DNA of 64,000 nucleotides from Tenacibaculum finnmarkense. Its GTDB lineage: Bacteria; Bacteroidota; Bacteroidia; Flavobacteriales; Flavobacteriaceae. The stretch's first letter is position 1. Each line of letters starts with the position of its first letter. The translations under genes and the position numbers were made by a program. This document shows, one piece after another, positions 44,845-52,974 of the stretch. The stretch covers positions 188,540 through 252,539 of the forward strand of contig NZ_OENA01000097.1 of the NCBI RefSeq assembly GCF_900239185.1. The letters are read 5' to 3'. A model generated the notes under the pieces. That model worked only from the letters and a program-made list of their open reading frames with translations. It was not told the DNA's origin and made no database searches.

Positions 44845-46556
44845 TAATTTAGTTTCATTTCTTTAATAATTCTTTGAATTTTTGCATCTAATGATGCTTC
44901 AATAGCCTCTGCATTTTTAATATTTTCTAACTTGGTGTTTACACTGAAATAAAATTTTATTTTCGGTTCTGTTCCACTTGGGCGGGCTGCCATTTTTGTT
45001 CCGTCGGTAGTTTGATAAATCAATACATTCGATTTTGGAATATCCATAAGTATTTCTTCACCAGTAATTAAATTCTTTTTAATCGATGATTGATAATCAT
45101 ATAAGAATTCTACTTTGGCACCGTCCATTTCTGTAAAAGGATTACTACGTAAATCAGCCATCATTTGCTTGATTTGTTGCGCACCGTCCATTCCTTTTTT
45201 AACGATAGCAATTAAATGCTCTTTGTAAAAATGATGACGGGTGTATAATTCTAATAATTCTTGATAAAAAGAACTGTTATTTGCTTTGGCATCCGCCGCA
45301 ATTTCACAAGCTAATAAAGCAGCGGTTACCGCATCTTTATCTCGCACAAAATCACCAACCATATACCCAAAACTTTCTTCACCACCGCCAATAAAATCAA
45401 GCTCAGGGAAATCTTTAATCATTTTTGCAATCCACTTAAAACCTGTTAAACCAACTTTAGTTTCAACACCGTATGAACTCGCAATTTCATTAACTAAATT
45501 GGTCGAAACAATCGTAGAACCTACAAATTGTTTCCCGTTTAATTTTTCGTTATTTTTCCAATCATTAATTAAAAAATCGGTCATCATACTCATGGTTTGA
45601 TTTCCGTTTAATAACTTCATGTTTCCTTCTAAATCACGAACAGCGATACCAATTCTATCAGAATCAGGATCAGTTCCTAAAACAATATCAGCACCTACTT
45701 TATTCGCTAAATCAACAGCCATTTTTAAAGCTTCAGGCTCTTCAGGGTTTGGCGATTTTACCGTTGGAAAACTTCCATTTGGCTGGGCTTGTTCCTCCAC
45801 AATATGAACTTGGGTATAACCAGCACGTTTTAAAACTTCAGGAATTAATTTAATTGCCGTTCCGTGTAAATTGGTAAAAACAATTTTTAAATCTTTACGA
45901 TTTTTTACATCAAAAGTTCCATTTTTAATCGATGCTTGCCAAAAAGCTTCATCAATTTCACTTCCGATGCTCGAAATTAATTCTTCATTTGCTTTAAAAT
46001 TAATATCCGTAAAAGCTAATGAATTTACTTCGTTTATAATTGCCGTATCTTGTGGTGGCACAATTTGCCCTCCGTCAGACCAATATACTTTGTAACCATT
46101 ATATTCAGGCGGATTATGAGAAGCTGTTAAAACAATACCAACATCACAACCTAAATGATTTACCGCAAACGATAATTCAGGCGTAGGGCGTAGATCTTCA
46201 AAAAGAAAAACCTTGATGTTATTTGCAGAAAAAACATCGGCAACAACTTTAGATAACCATTTGCTATCATGACGACAGTCATAACCAATAGCAACTTTTA
46301 ATTCTTTCTTTGGATGTATTTGATGTAAATAATTACTTAAACCTTGTGTTGCTTTTCCTAAAGTATATTTGTTAATTCGGTTTGTTCCTGCGCCTACAAT
46401 TCCACGCATTCCGCCTGTACCGAATTCTAAATTTTTATAAAACCTATCGGCTAAATCATCCGATTTTTCGCTTATTAATTGTTCAATTTCATTTCTAGTA
46501 GCCAAATCAAACGATTCAGAAAGCCATAATTTAGCTTTATTTAAGATCTCTTCCAT
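44844..46556 (-). CDS. Phosphoglucomutase/phosphomannomutase
   Basis: 570 residues, the long PgcA-like form of the alpha-D-phosphohexomutase family. Catalytic phosphoserine loop TASHNPPEYNGYKVY near 143-157, metal loop DPDSDRIG near 294-301, sugar loop GGEESFGY near 395, phosphate site RPSGTEPKIKFY near 530. It interconverts hexose 1- and 6-phosphates for glycan synthesis. It is 29 bases downstream of a GT2 gene and overlaps the ABC exporter start by one base. Confidence 0.92.
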   Translation of the reverse strand: MEEILNKAKLWLSESFDLATRNEIEQLISEKSDDLADRFYKNLEFGTGGMRGIVGAGTNRINKYTLGKATQGLSNYLHQIHPKKELKVAIGYDCRHDSKWLSKVVADVFSANNIKVFLFEDLRPTPELSFAVNHLGCDVGIVLTASHNPPEYNGYKVYWSDGGQIVPPQDTAIINEVNSLAFTDINFKANEELISSIGSEIDEAFWQASIKNGTFDVKNRKDLKIVFTNLHGTAIKLIPEVLKRAGYTQVHIVEEQAQPNGSFPTVKSPNPEEPEALKMAVDLANKVGADIVLGTDPDSDRIGIAVRDLEGNMKLLNGNQTMSMMTDFLINDWKNNEKLNGKQFVGSTIVSTNLVNEIASSYGVETKVGLTGFKWIAKMIKDFPELDFIGGGEESFGYMVGDFVRDKDAVTAALLACEIAADAKANNSSFYQELLELYTRHHFYKEHLIAIVKKGMDGAQQIKQMMADLRSNPFTEMDGAKVEFLYDYQSSIKKNLITGEEILMDIPKSNVLIYQTTDGTKMAARPSGTEPKIKFYFSVNTKLENIKNAEAIEASLDAKIQRIIKEMKLN

Positions 46557-46585
46557 AATATATAAGTGACGTAAAAGTACGTGTA

Positions 46586-47542
46586 TTAAAAATTCAGTTT
46601 TTCTTTAATTTTGTAGTGTTTTTGCTGCGGATTACTTTTAATAATCAATTCTCCTAAAAATCCTGCTAAAAATAAGAGCGTTCCTAATATCATAGAAGTT
46701 AAAGCGATAAAAAACCAAGGGTTATCAGTAATTAAAATAGCTTTTATACCTGCAAATAAATGATAGATTTTCATAGAACCGATAAAAAATGCCGATAAAA
46801 ACCCAAAGAAAAACATCAATGTTCCCCAAAGCCCAAAAATATGCATCGGACGTTTTCCGAATTTTGATAAAAAGGAAATCGTAATTAGATCAAGAAAACC
46901 ATTCACAAACCGATCCATCCCGAATTTGGTAACCCCGTATTTTCGTGCCTGATGCTGTACTATTTTCTCGCCAATTTTATTAAAACCTTCATTTTTAGCT
47001 AAAACAGGAATGTAACGGTGCATTTCTCCGCTAACTTTTACGGTTTTAATAACCTCATTTTTGTAGGCTTTTAATCCGCAGTTAAAATCGTTTAATTGTA
47101 ATCCTGATGTTTTTCGAGCTGCCCAATTAAATAATTTAGACGGAATATTTTTGGTGATAACATTGTCGTATCGTTTCTTTTTCCATCCTGAAACTAAATC
47201 GAAATTTTGGCTTGTTATCATTTCATACAATCCAGGGATTTCGTCGGGGCTGTCTTGCAAGTCGGCATCCATAGTAATAACAACGTCTCCTTTTGCCAAA
47301 CCAAAACCAGCATCTAAAGCTTGCGATTTTCCGTAATTTTTTTGAAAACGAATTCCTTTTACGGCATTATTTTCTTCGGATAATTGCTCAATTACCTGCC
47401 AAGAAGTATCGGTGCTGCCATCATCAATAAAAATAATTTCATATAAATAAGTATTGGATTGCATAATTTTAGCAATCCAATTGTGTAATTCTAGTAAAGA
47501 TTCTTCTTCATTAAGAAGTGGTATAACTACCGATATATCCAT
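46586..47542 (-). CDS. DPM1-like polyprenyl-phosphate glycosyltransferase with two TM helices
   Basis: 318 residues from the ATG at 47542 (MDISVVIPLLNEEESL); an in-frame TTG five codons earlier is less likely. GT-A core: EIIFIDDGSTD, NYGKSQALDAGF, TMDADLQDSP (DxD), KYGVTKFGM. Two C-terminal TM hairpins (about 225-300) match GtrB/ArnC-type enzymes that load a sugar on undecaprenyl phosphate. First gene of a likely operon with the phosphomutase and the exporter. Confidence 0.9.
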   Translation of the reverse strand: MDISVVIPLLNEEESLLELHNWIAKIMQSNTYLYEIIFIDDGSTDTSWQVIEQLSEENNAVKGIRFQKNYGKSQALDAGFGLAKGDVVITMDADLQDSPDEIPGLYEMITSQNFDLVSGWKKKRYDNVITKNIPSKLFNWAARKTSGLQLNDFNCGLKAYKNEVIKTVKVSGEMHRYIPVLAKNEGFNKIGEKIVQHQARKYGVTKFGMDRFVNGFLDLITISFLSKFGKRPMHIFGLWGTLMFFFGFLSAFFIGSMKIYHLFAGIKAILITDNPWFFIALTSMILGTLLFLAGFLGELIIKSNPQQKHYKIKEKLNF

Positions 47543-47571
47543 GTTTTTTTGATACAAATTAGTGCAAATTT

Positions 47572-47641
47572 AAAAAAGGTAAAGTTACAAAGTCTTTCGA
47601 ATATTTGGAGTATTTCGAAAATTTTATAACCTACCTTTTTT
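47572..47641. terminator. Long imperfect hairpin between DUF4199 and DPM1-like genes
   Basis: AAAAAAGGTA (47572-47581) faces TACCTTTTTT (47632-47641). Inner pairings GTTA/TAAC, AAA/TTT and TTCGAA/TTCGAA (which reads the same on either strand) surround a 12-base loop. On the minus strand it follows the DUF4199 stop and ends in T6. Confidence 0.6.
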
Positions 47642-47649
47642 AATGATTA

Positions 47650-48171
47650 TTAATATTGATCTTCTAGAGTGTGTTTCATAATAGCTCCGCCAATTGCAGA
47701 AAATATAAATCCGAAGAAAGCAGATATAACTATTGAAACAGGAATTGTAATTCCTGGACCACTAAATTGTTTTGCTATTGCTGCCGATTTTTCAACCTCT
47801 TGATCATTTAAACCAGCGTCAAACCAAGCTTGTTTTTGAATTTCCATAACTTGTTCTTGAAAATCAGGTTGTATAAGATTCGTAAAAATCAACGTATATA
47901 CAGCGCTAATAACTGCGCTAACTACTGCAATTCCTACACCTACTTTTAATGCTTCTCCAAAACTTAAAAAACCACTGTTAGTTGTTTTGAATTTTTTTAT
48001 CCCTAAAATAATGAATGAAATCATGGCTACAATACCCACAATACCAATAATAGAGCTTGATGCGATTAGGCTACCTGCTGCATAAAATATCAAGTGAATA
48101 AAAATACCTAGAAGCCCTAAATATAGTCCATAATTTAAAATAATACTTTTACTGTTTACTTGATTTTCCAT
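47650..48171 (-). CDS. DUF4199 membrane protein
   Basis: 173 residues with four TM segments (about 12-34, 38-56, 72-94, 140-162). SFGEALKVGVGIAVVSAVISAVYTLIF (71-97) is the DUF4199 core, and a charged helix (residues 100-130) lies between TM3 and TM4. The family is restricted to Bacteroidota, with function unknown. A minus-strand -7 box TATATTTG lies at 48194-48201, about 25 bases upstream. Confidence 0.85.
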   Translation of the reverse strand: MENQVNSKSIILNYGLYLGLLGIFIHLIFYAAGSLIASSSIIGIVGIVAMISFIILGIKKFKTTNSGFLSFGEALKVGVGIAVVSAVISAVYTLIFTNLIQPDFQEQVMEIQKQAWFDAGLNDQEVEKSAAIAKQFSGPGITIPVSIVISAFFGFIFSAIGGAIMKHTLEDQY

Positions 48172-48193
48172 TGTTTGAATTTGGTTAGTTATA

Positions 48194-48201
48194 CAAATAT
48201 A
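48194..48201 (-). promoter_or_regulatory. Candidate -7 promoter element (TATATTTG, minus)
   Basis: A perfect TANNTTTG on the minus strand, 22 bases before the DUF4199 ATG. No matching -33. Confidence 0.4.
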
Positions 48202-48302
48202 TTATTTTGTTTTCGATTCTAAATTAGTATAAAAAAGTTTCTAAACAATGTGTTAGTAGTCAGGTGGTTAAAAATGTTACAAAAAAAAAGCTATTTTTTT
48301 CA

Positions 48303-48332
48303 TTGTCAATTTAAAAAAAGGATGTAAATTTG
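48303..48332 (+). promoter_or_regulatory. Promoter of the SRP RNA gene
   Basis: TTG (48303-48305), 19 bases, then TAAATTTG (48325-48332). Both boxes and the spacing fit the Bacteroidetes consensus, and the expected start site falls at or next to the first paired base of the RNA. The best promoter match in the window. Confidence 0.8.
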
Positions 48333-48336
48333 CCCC

Positions 48337-48430
48337 GGCAAGTCCTACACAACTAGCTCCCTTTGAATCCCCCAGGGCGGGAACGCAGCAAGGGTATTAG
48401 GTTGTAGCAGTGTGATGTAGGTAGCTTGCC
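48337..48430 (+). ncRNA. ffs: Signal recognition particle RNA, small bacterial (4.5S-like) type
   Basis: About 94 bases that fold into one rod: 5' GGCAAGTCCTACACAACTAG pairs with the 3' end TGATGTAGGTAGCTTGCC. The conserved Ffh-binding loop region is AGGGCGGGAACGCAGCAAGGG near 48374-48394. It binds Ffh to target membrane proteins during translation. T8 directly after the last stem (48433-48440) ends transcription. Confidence 0.95.
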
Positions 48431-48587
48431 ATTTTTTTTGTCTTCTATTTTCGTTTTACTTTTCTTTAATTACCCTTTTCTTATTTCATCTAAATTATTC
48501 ATCTAAAACTTATTTAAGTTTTTTTTTCATTTTACAGGGCCTTTTAAATTTTATCTAAAAAACGTTTTATAGCTAAAAAATCGAATC

Positions 48588-48673
48588 CGTCAAACTGAAT
48601 TTATTTCAGTTTCACATCCTGATTTGCCGAATTTCTTCACTTTATGCGATTCTGAAATAAATTCAGAATGACG
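48588..48673. repeat. Hairpin element FR2, complete copy 1
   Basis: Ends CGTCA and TGACG. A perfect 15-bp inner pair CTGAATTTATTTCAG (48595-48609) / CTGAAATAAATTCAG (48652-48666) encloses a conserved centre with CACATCCTGATTTGCCG and CTTTATGCGA. Similarity to the copy at 55071 extends about 40 bases to the left. The 48441-48775 stretch holds only this and the FR3 fragment. Confidence 0.85.
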
Positions 48674-48716
48674 AAAATTTGGTTTTTATTTAAATTTTAA
48701 TTTTTTTATACGTAAA

Positions 48717-48765
48717 AGTTCTCGATACAATTTTTTTGAAGGAAAAAAATCACTCGAACTGACAG
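48717..48765. repeat. FR3-related fragment, copy 2
   Basis: AGTTCTCGATAC, a T/A-rich centre with GAAGGAAAAAAATCACTCG, then AACTGACAG. It shares its right arm with 42881-42900 and nearly all its length with 60599-60645. It lies 11 bases past the xerD stop. Confidence 0.75.
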
Positions 48766-48775
48766 TTTTAAATTT

Positions 48776-49693
48776 TTATTGGTCATTAATATTAATCGCG
48801 CTTCTTGGGTGATGTAAATTAACAACCTCTTTTAAATAGCTCGTATCTAAATGCACGTAAATTTCGGTGGTTGTAATACTTTCGTGCCCTAATAATTGCT
48901 GAATAACACGTAAATCTGCTCCATTTTTTAATAAATAAGTTGCAAAAGAATGACGCAAGGTATGCGGACCAATACTTTTTTTAAGATTTGTTTTAATGGC
49001 TAATTCTTTCAAAATAATAAAGATCATTTGACGGCTTAATCGGCTTCCGCGTCTGTTTAAAAAAATAATATCTTCTTCTTTTTCCTTCGGAGTTATCGCA
49101 GGGCGAATATCATTTATATAAAAATTTAAACGGTCAATAGTTGTACTGTGAATGGGTACAAATCGGTATTTATTTCCTTTTCCTAATACCCGAATATAAC
49201 CTTCGTTAAAAAATAAATCGGAAAGTTGCAAATTAATTAATTCACTAACTCGCAAACCACAACTAAAAATGGTTTCAATAATAGTTTTGTTGCGTTCGCC
49301 CTGGGGATGACTCAAATCAATGGCGTTAATTAAATTGTCAATTTCTTCTTTTTCGAGGGTATCTGGTAATTTTCGAATGGTATTTGGGCTTTCAATTAAA
49401 TCCGTAGGATTGTCTTTTCGATAATCTTCAAAAACTAAATAATCAAAAAAACTGCGCAAGCCTGAAATTAACCGTGCTTTGCTTCGTGGGTTTAATTTTT
49501 GACTAATATCGTACATAAATTGCTCAATTATTTCCGAAGTAATATTAATCGGAGAAATTGGCGTGTTTAGCGTATCAATAAATAAAATCAGTTTTTTAAT
49601 GTCTCTTGAATAGCTTTCTATGGAGTTTTTTGCAAGTCCTTTTTCTATTTTTAAGAAGTTTGTATAATCTGAAATAGCTTGTTTCCAATTCAT
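48776..49693 (-). CDS. xerD: Tyrosine recombinase XerD-like
   Basis: 305 residues with an N-terminal SAM-like core-binding domain (about 3-88) and a C-terminal catalytic domain. Catalytic residues are complete: Arg148 (CGLRVSEL), Lys near 172, His244 and Arg247 (HTLRHS), His270 (LLGHES), Tyr279 (TTEIYVHL). It resolves chromosome dimers at dif with FtsK and a second Xer protein. Length and position beside aroQ are those of the chromosomal housekeeping enzyme, not a phage or integron integrase. Confidence 0.92.
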   Translation of the reverse strand: MNWKQAISDYTNFLKIEKGLAKNSIESYSRDIKKLILFIDTLNTPISPINITSEIIEQFMYDISQKLNPRSKARLISGLRSFFDYLVFEDYRKDNPTDLIESPNTIRKLPDTLEKEEIDNLINAIDLSHPQGERNKTIIETIFSCGLRVSELINLQLSDLFFNEGYIRVLGKGNKYRFVPIHSTTIDRLNFYINDIRPAITPKEKEEDIIFLNRRGSRLSRQMIFIILKELAIKTNLKKSIGPHTLRHSFATYLLKNGADLRVIQQLLGHESITTTEIYVHLDTSYLKEVVNLHHPRSAININDQ

Positions 49694-49748
49694 TGTATAT
49701 AAGATTGGTTATTTTTAAAAAAAAACGTTTTAATAAGATAATAAAAAG

Positions 49749-49769
49749 TAAATTTGTTTGACAAATTTA
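49749..49769. promoter_or_regulatory. Palindrome carrying a -7 box on both strands
   Basis: TAAATTTGT, TTG, ACAAATTTA: a 9-bp perfect inverted repeat. It contains TAAATTTG on plus (49749-49756) and TAAATTTG on minus (49762-49769), facing the outer-membrane protein gene and xerD respectively. No TTTG at -33 for either. It may be a shared divergent promoter core or an operator. Confidence 0.45.
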
Positions 49770-49788
49770 TCAATAAAAAATTAAAATT

Positions 49789-50262
49789 ATGAAAAAAGTA
49801 TTATTAATGATTGCTATTGTTGCTGCAGGATTTACAGCAAACGCACAAGAATCAGAATTAAATGTTGGTGGTACTATTGGTATTCCTTCAGGAGATTCAA
49901 GAGCTGATGTAACAGGAGCTATTGAGGTAAACTATTTATTTAAAGTTTCAGAAGAATTAAAAGTAGGTGGAGCTATTTCTCACATACATTTCTTAGGGGA
50001 TGGCGCAGATGCCGCTTTTTTACCAATAGCAGCAGCAGGTCGTTTTACGGTATCTGAAAAGTTTTATTTAGGATTAGATATGGGATATGGAATAGGAGTT
50101 AGACCATCTGAAAATACTGAAAGTGGTTTTTACTACAGACCAATGGTTGGTTATAAAGTAACAAACGCAATTACAGCTCATGTTGATTATGCAGCAGTTG
50201 TTCTTGATCAAACAACACTTTCTTCTTTTGGAATTGGAGCAACATATTCTTTTTCTTTATAA
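49789..50262 (+). CDS. Outer-membrane beta-barrel protein (small porin-like) A
   Basis: 157 residues; signal peptide MKKVLLMIAIVAAGFTANAQ (1-20). The mature 137 residues alternate hydrophobic and polar residues and end in GIGATYSFSL with a C-terminal hydrophobic residue, as expected of an eight-strand barrel. Function unknown. The signal peptide differs by one residue from that of the next gene. Own terminator. Confidence 0.8.
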   Translation: MKKVLLMIAIVAAGFTANAQESELNVGGTIGIPSGDSRADVTGAIEVNYLFKVSEELKVGGAISHIHFLGDGADAAFLPIAAAGRFTVSEKFYLGLDMGYGIGVRPSENTESGFYYRPMVGYKVTNAITAHVDYAAVVLDQTTLSSFGIGATYSFSL

Positions 50263-50285
50263 GGAATTAAAATTTTAAATTATAT

Positions 50286-50317
50286 AAAAGTGCTGTTATT
50301 TATAACAGCACTTTTTT
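50286..50317 (+). terminator. Intrinsic terminator
   Basis: AAAAGTGCTGTTAT, TT, ATAACAGCACTTTT plus T3. Perfect stem. Confidence 0.92.
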
Positions 50318-50416
50318 TATGCTTAAATCGGATATACTTCATTTTTAGTTCGTTAAGTTTTTTTATGTCTAAAAATAATAATATGTTTGTTAGATAATTT
50401 TTTTTTAAAAAAAAAC

Positions 50417-50998
50417 ATGAAAAAAGTACTATTAACAATTGCAATTGTTGCTGCAGGTTTTACAGCAAATGCACAAAATAAAAATGAAGTTAAAGGAGGT
50501 TTTGCACAAGAAGATATTTATGTTTCGGGTAGTGTAGGTTATAGTAAAATGTCAGGAGCTGGAGACGTAAGTATTTATACTTTTTCTCCATCGGTTGGTT
50601 ATTTTGTTTCTGAAAATATAGCTTTAGAGTTAGGTTTAGCGATTAGTGGTTCTGAAAATGGAGCTGCTGAATCAACTGCTTTTGGAGTTAAGGCAGGAGC
50701 AGATTATTTCTTTACTCCTAAAAATGATTTTTCTTTTGTTGTTGGGGCAGGCTTAGGATACACTACTTATAAAACAGAAACGGCAGGTATTGAAGGGCCT
50801 GATAGAAATACTTTTAGTCTTGATGTTTCTCCTGGGATTAACTATTTCGTATCTAAGTCGATAGCGTTAAAAGCTTCAGTTGGAGCTCTATCTTATAGCA
50901 GTTCAAAGGTAGATATTACGGGTGCTAAATCAGTTAATTCATTTGGTTTAAACTTAAATTTATCTAATGTGAATTTTGGATTAACGTATAAGTTATAA
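50417..50998 (+). CDS. Outer-membrane beta-barrel protein B
   Basis: 193 residues from the ATG at 50417, which gives the signal peptide MKKVLLTIAIVAAGFTANAQ; a Met 10 codons earlier would spoil it. The mature part reads as an OmpX/OmpA-type barrel: VSGSVGYSKMSG, YFVSENIALELGLAISGS, FSFVVGAGLGYTTYKT, and the end NFGLTYKL. Paralogue of the gene before it by signal peptide and style, though the mature parts have diverged. Function unknown. Confidence 0.82.
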   Translation: MKKVLLTIAIVAAGFTANAQNKNEVKGGFAQEDIYVSGSVGYSKMSGAGDVSIYTFSPSVGYFVSENIALELGLAISGSENGAAESTAFGVKAGADYFFTPKNDFSFVVGAGLGYTTYKTETAGIEGPDRNTFSLDVSPGINYFVSKSIALKASVGALSYSSSKVDITGAKSVNSFGLNLNLSNVNFGLTYKL

Positions 50999-51012
50999 TA
51001 AAATTTTAAGCG

Positions 51013-51047
51013 TAAAAAAGGGAAGCAATTTAGCTTCCCTTTTTTTA
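51013..51047 (+). terminator. Intrinsic terminator
   Basis: AAAAAAGGGAAGC, loop AATTTA, GCTTCCCTTTTTTT. Confidence 0.92.
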
Positions 51048-51101
51048 TGCTTAAAAGTTAAAAGAGTATTTTTACCAAGTAAAATAGCAAAATATATTCT
51101 G

Positions 51102-51518
51102 ATGAAAAAAATAATAATTATAAACGGACCGAACTTAAATTTATTAGGAAAACGAGAGCCAGAAATTTATGGGGCGAGTTCTTTTGAAGATTTTTTTAAA
51201 GAGTTAGAACAAACCTATAAAACTATTGAATTAAGTTATTTTCAATCAAATATTGAAGGTGAACTTATCAATAAATTACATGAAATAGGTTTCGAATATG
51301 ACGGAATTGTGTTAAACGCCGCTGCTTACACGCATACTTCAATCGCTATTGCCGATGCTGTAAAAACAATTGAAACACCTGTTGTTGAGGTTCATATTTC
51401 AAACGTACACGCTCGTGAAGCGTTTCGTCATAAAAGTTATTTATCGGCAAATGCAAAAGGTGTAATTTTAGGCTTTGGCTTGCAAAGTTATAATTTAGCG
51501 ATTCAAAGTTTTTTGTAA
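51102..51518 (+). CDS. aroQ: 3-dehydroquinate dehydratase, type II
   Basis: 138 residues. IINGPNLNLLGKREPEIYG (5-23, catalytic Tyr in EIYG), FQSNIEGELINKLHE, LNAAAYTHTSIAI and VEVHISNVHAREAFRHKS (catalytic His near 101) are the type II dehydroquinase blocks. It dehydrates 3-dehydroquinate in the shikimate pathway as a dodecamer. Its last 24 bases overlap the tail of the convergent DUF4105 gene. Confidence 0.96.
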   Translation: MKKIIIINGPNLNLLGKREPEIYGASSFEDFFKELEQTYKTIELSYFQSNIEGELINKLHEIGFEYDGIVLNAAAYTHTSIAIADAVKTIETPVVEVHISNVHAREAFRHKSYLSANAKGVILGFGLQSYNLAIQSFL

Positions 51519-52724
51519 AAACCAATAACGAACGGCTAATAAAATAAATAAAGGTATTAAGGTAATTGAAAACAACTGCGTTTTTGTTATCCAAATAATC
51601 ATTGAAATCACTAAAAATACCAGTAAAAATAGCATATATTTTGAAAGCCATTTTGGTGATTTTTTTTGTTTTAGTAAAAAAGCGACAATTAAATTCGGCG
51701 CAAAAGCCCATAAAAAGTTAAAGTTATTTGGCGCGGTTGAATGATTGGTGAAAAACCATAAATAGACAATTAAAACACCGGTGATTCCTGTGGTAAAAAA
51801 CAATATAAAATCGAGCGATTTGCTTCTTTTGGCATTTTTATAATCTTTATAGGTGATATATAAACCAAGTAAAGAAAGTATTAAAATAATTAAAAATGGG
51901 CTGAAATTATCGCTTTTTGGCTGTTTTTCGTTAAAATCTAATAAAATATTGGTTTTTGAGATGATATTTTCTTTTTTTCCATCTTTTAAAACCTTAGAAA
52001 TTTTTAAGGCTTCAAAAACATAATCGGGTAAATATAAATACTCGCTAGGCGTTGCAATTTTATCTAATCGGCTTCCTAAAGCGATGTTAATTCCTAAACT
52101 TCCCCAAGTATTTTGATGAATTTCGTTGTTCATTAATTCACGTAAAGACATTTTTTGGGTAACAAAATCATCTTTAAAAATTAGATTTTTGCCGACAACT
52201 TTTTTAATAATATCACGAGGTTTTGTGGCGCAGTTATCAAAATACGGGTCGTATAAATAGCCGGCATTTTCAGGTAAAATATTGATTTCTAAAATCGTGA
52301 AAAACTCATTTTTTTGTGCTTGCGATAAATTTAAAACCTGCTCTTTCACCCAGCGTTTATAATATTGTGCATTTTTTAAAGCCAAATAAAAAGGATATTT
52401 CGCTAATTTATATTTCATAAAACCCTTGGTGAAATCGGCATAAAAAGTAGGGTTTTCGAAATCAAAAATTCCGTAATTGTAAATTAAATCGAAGTTTAAA
52501 ACAGGGTCTTTTACACGAATTGCAGAGTGCCCAAATTTTTCATACAAAACCTCGCCAGGACCTGAAGTAATGATGCTTATTTGTGCGTTATTTGATAATT
52601 CGAAGGTTTTTTTTAGGGCTATTTTATTAATTTGATCAATTTGTTTGGTTTGCCCGAAAAAAGAAGTAATTCCAACAAAAAAGAAAAGAAGAAAGCTACT
52701 AAGTGTAATTTTTTTTATCATCAT
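51495..52724 (-). CDS. DUF4105 membrane protein, candidate lipoprotein N-acyltransferase (Lnb-like)
   Basis: 409 residues. Signal sequence or first TM at about 5-24. Periplasmic domain about 25-270 with two conserved polar sites of the family: KFGHSAIRV (His66) and YFDNCATKPRD (Cys165). Four or five TM helices follow (from about 278 to the end). DUF4105 proteins of Bacteroides have been reported to N-acylate lipoproteins, replacing Lnt in this phylum; the Cys and His would be catalytic. Family membership is seen, the activity is from family knowledge as I recall it. Convergent with aroQ. Confidence 0.75.
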   Translation of the reverse strand: MMIKKITLSSFLLFFFVGITSFFGQTKQIDQINKIALKKTFELSNNAQISIITSGPGEVLYEKFGHSAIRVKDPVLNFDLIYNYGIFDFENPTFYADFTKGFMKYKLAKYPFYLALKNAQYYKRWVKEQVLNLSQAQKNEFFTILEINILPENAGYLYDPYFDNCATKPRDIIKKVVGKNLIFKDDFVTQKMSLRELMNNEIHQNTWGSLGINIALGSRLDKIATPSEYLYLPDYVFEALKISKVLKDGKKENIISKTNILLDFNEKQPKSDNFSPFLIILILSLLGLYITYKDYKNAKRSKSLDFILFFTTGITGVLIVYLWFFTNHSTAPNNFNFLWAFAPNLIVAFLLKQKKSPKWLSKYMLFLLVFLVISMIIWITKTQLFSITLIPLFILLAVRYWFLQKTLNR

Positions 52725-52888
52725 AAATAAGCAAATAAAGTAAATTGTATGTTTTACAAATATCTTAATTAAGATTAAAAAAAAGTAGTTTTTATGGAGG
52801 TATTATTATTTAACCAAAAAGTTGCGCTTGTGACTTGAATTCAGCTTTCATCTGAAAAAAATATAATAGAAGAATAAGAAATAAAATC

Positions 52889-52965
52889 CGTCAAACTGAA
52901 TTTAGTTCAGTTTCACATCCTGATTTACGGTGACTCTTCACTTTATGCGATTCTGAAATAAATTT
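52889..52965. repeat. Hairpin element FR2, right-truncated copy 2
   Basis: Starts CGTCAAACTGAATTTAG and keeps the CACATCCTGATTTAC centre and CTTTATGCGA, but the right arm stops at CTGAAATAAATT, without the CAG and TGACG end. The hydrolase stop codon comes 10 bases later. The rest of 52725-52974 holds nothing recognised. Confidence 0.8.
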
Positions 52966-52974
52966 AAACAAGCT

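Noticed and set aside
48776..49693. xerD as evidence of a prophage or integrative element
   Set aside because: Length, catalytic set and location beside aroQ are those of the chromosomal dimer-resolution recombinase; no att repeats, integrase partners or phage genes are near.
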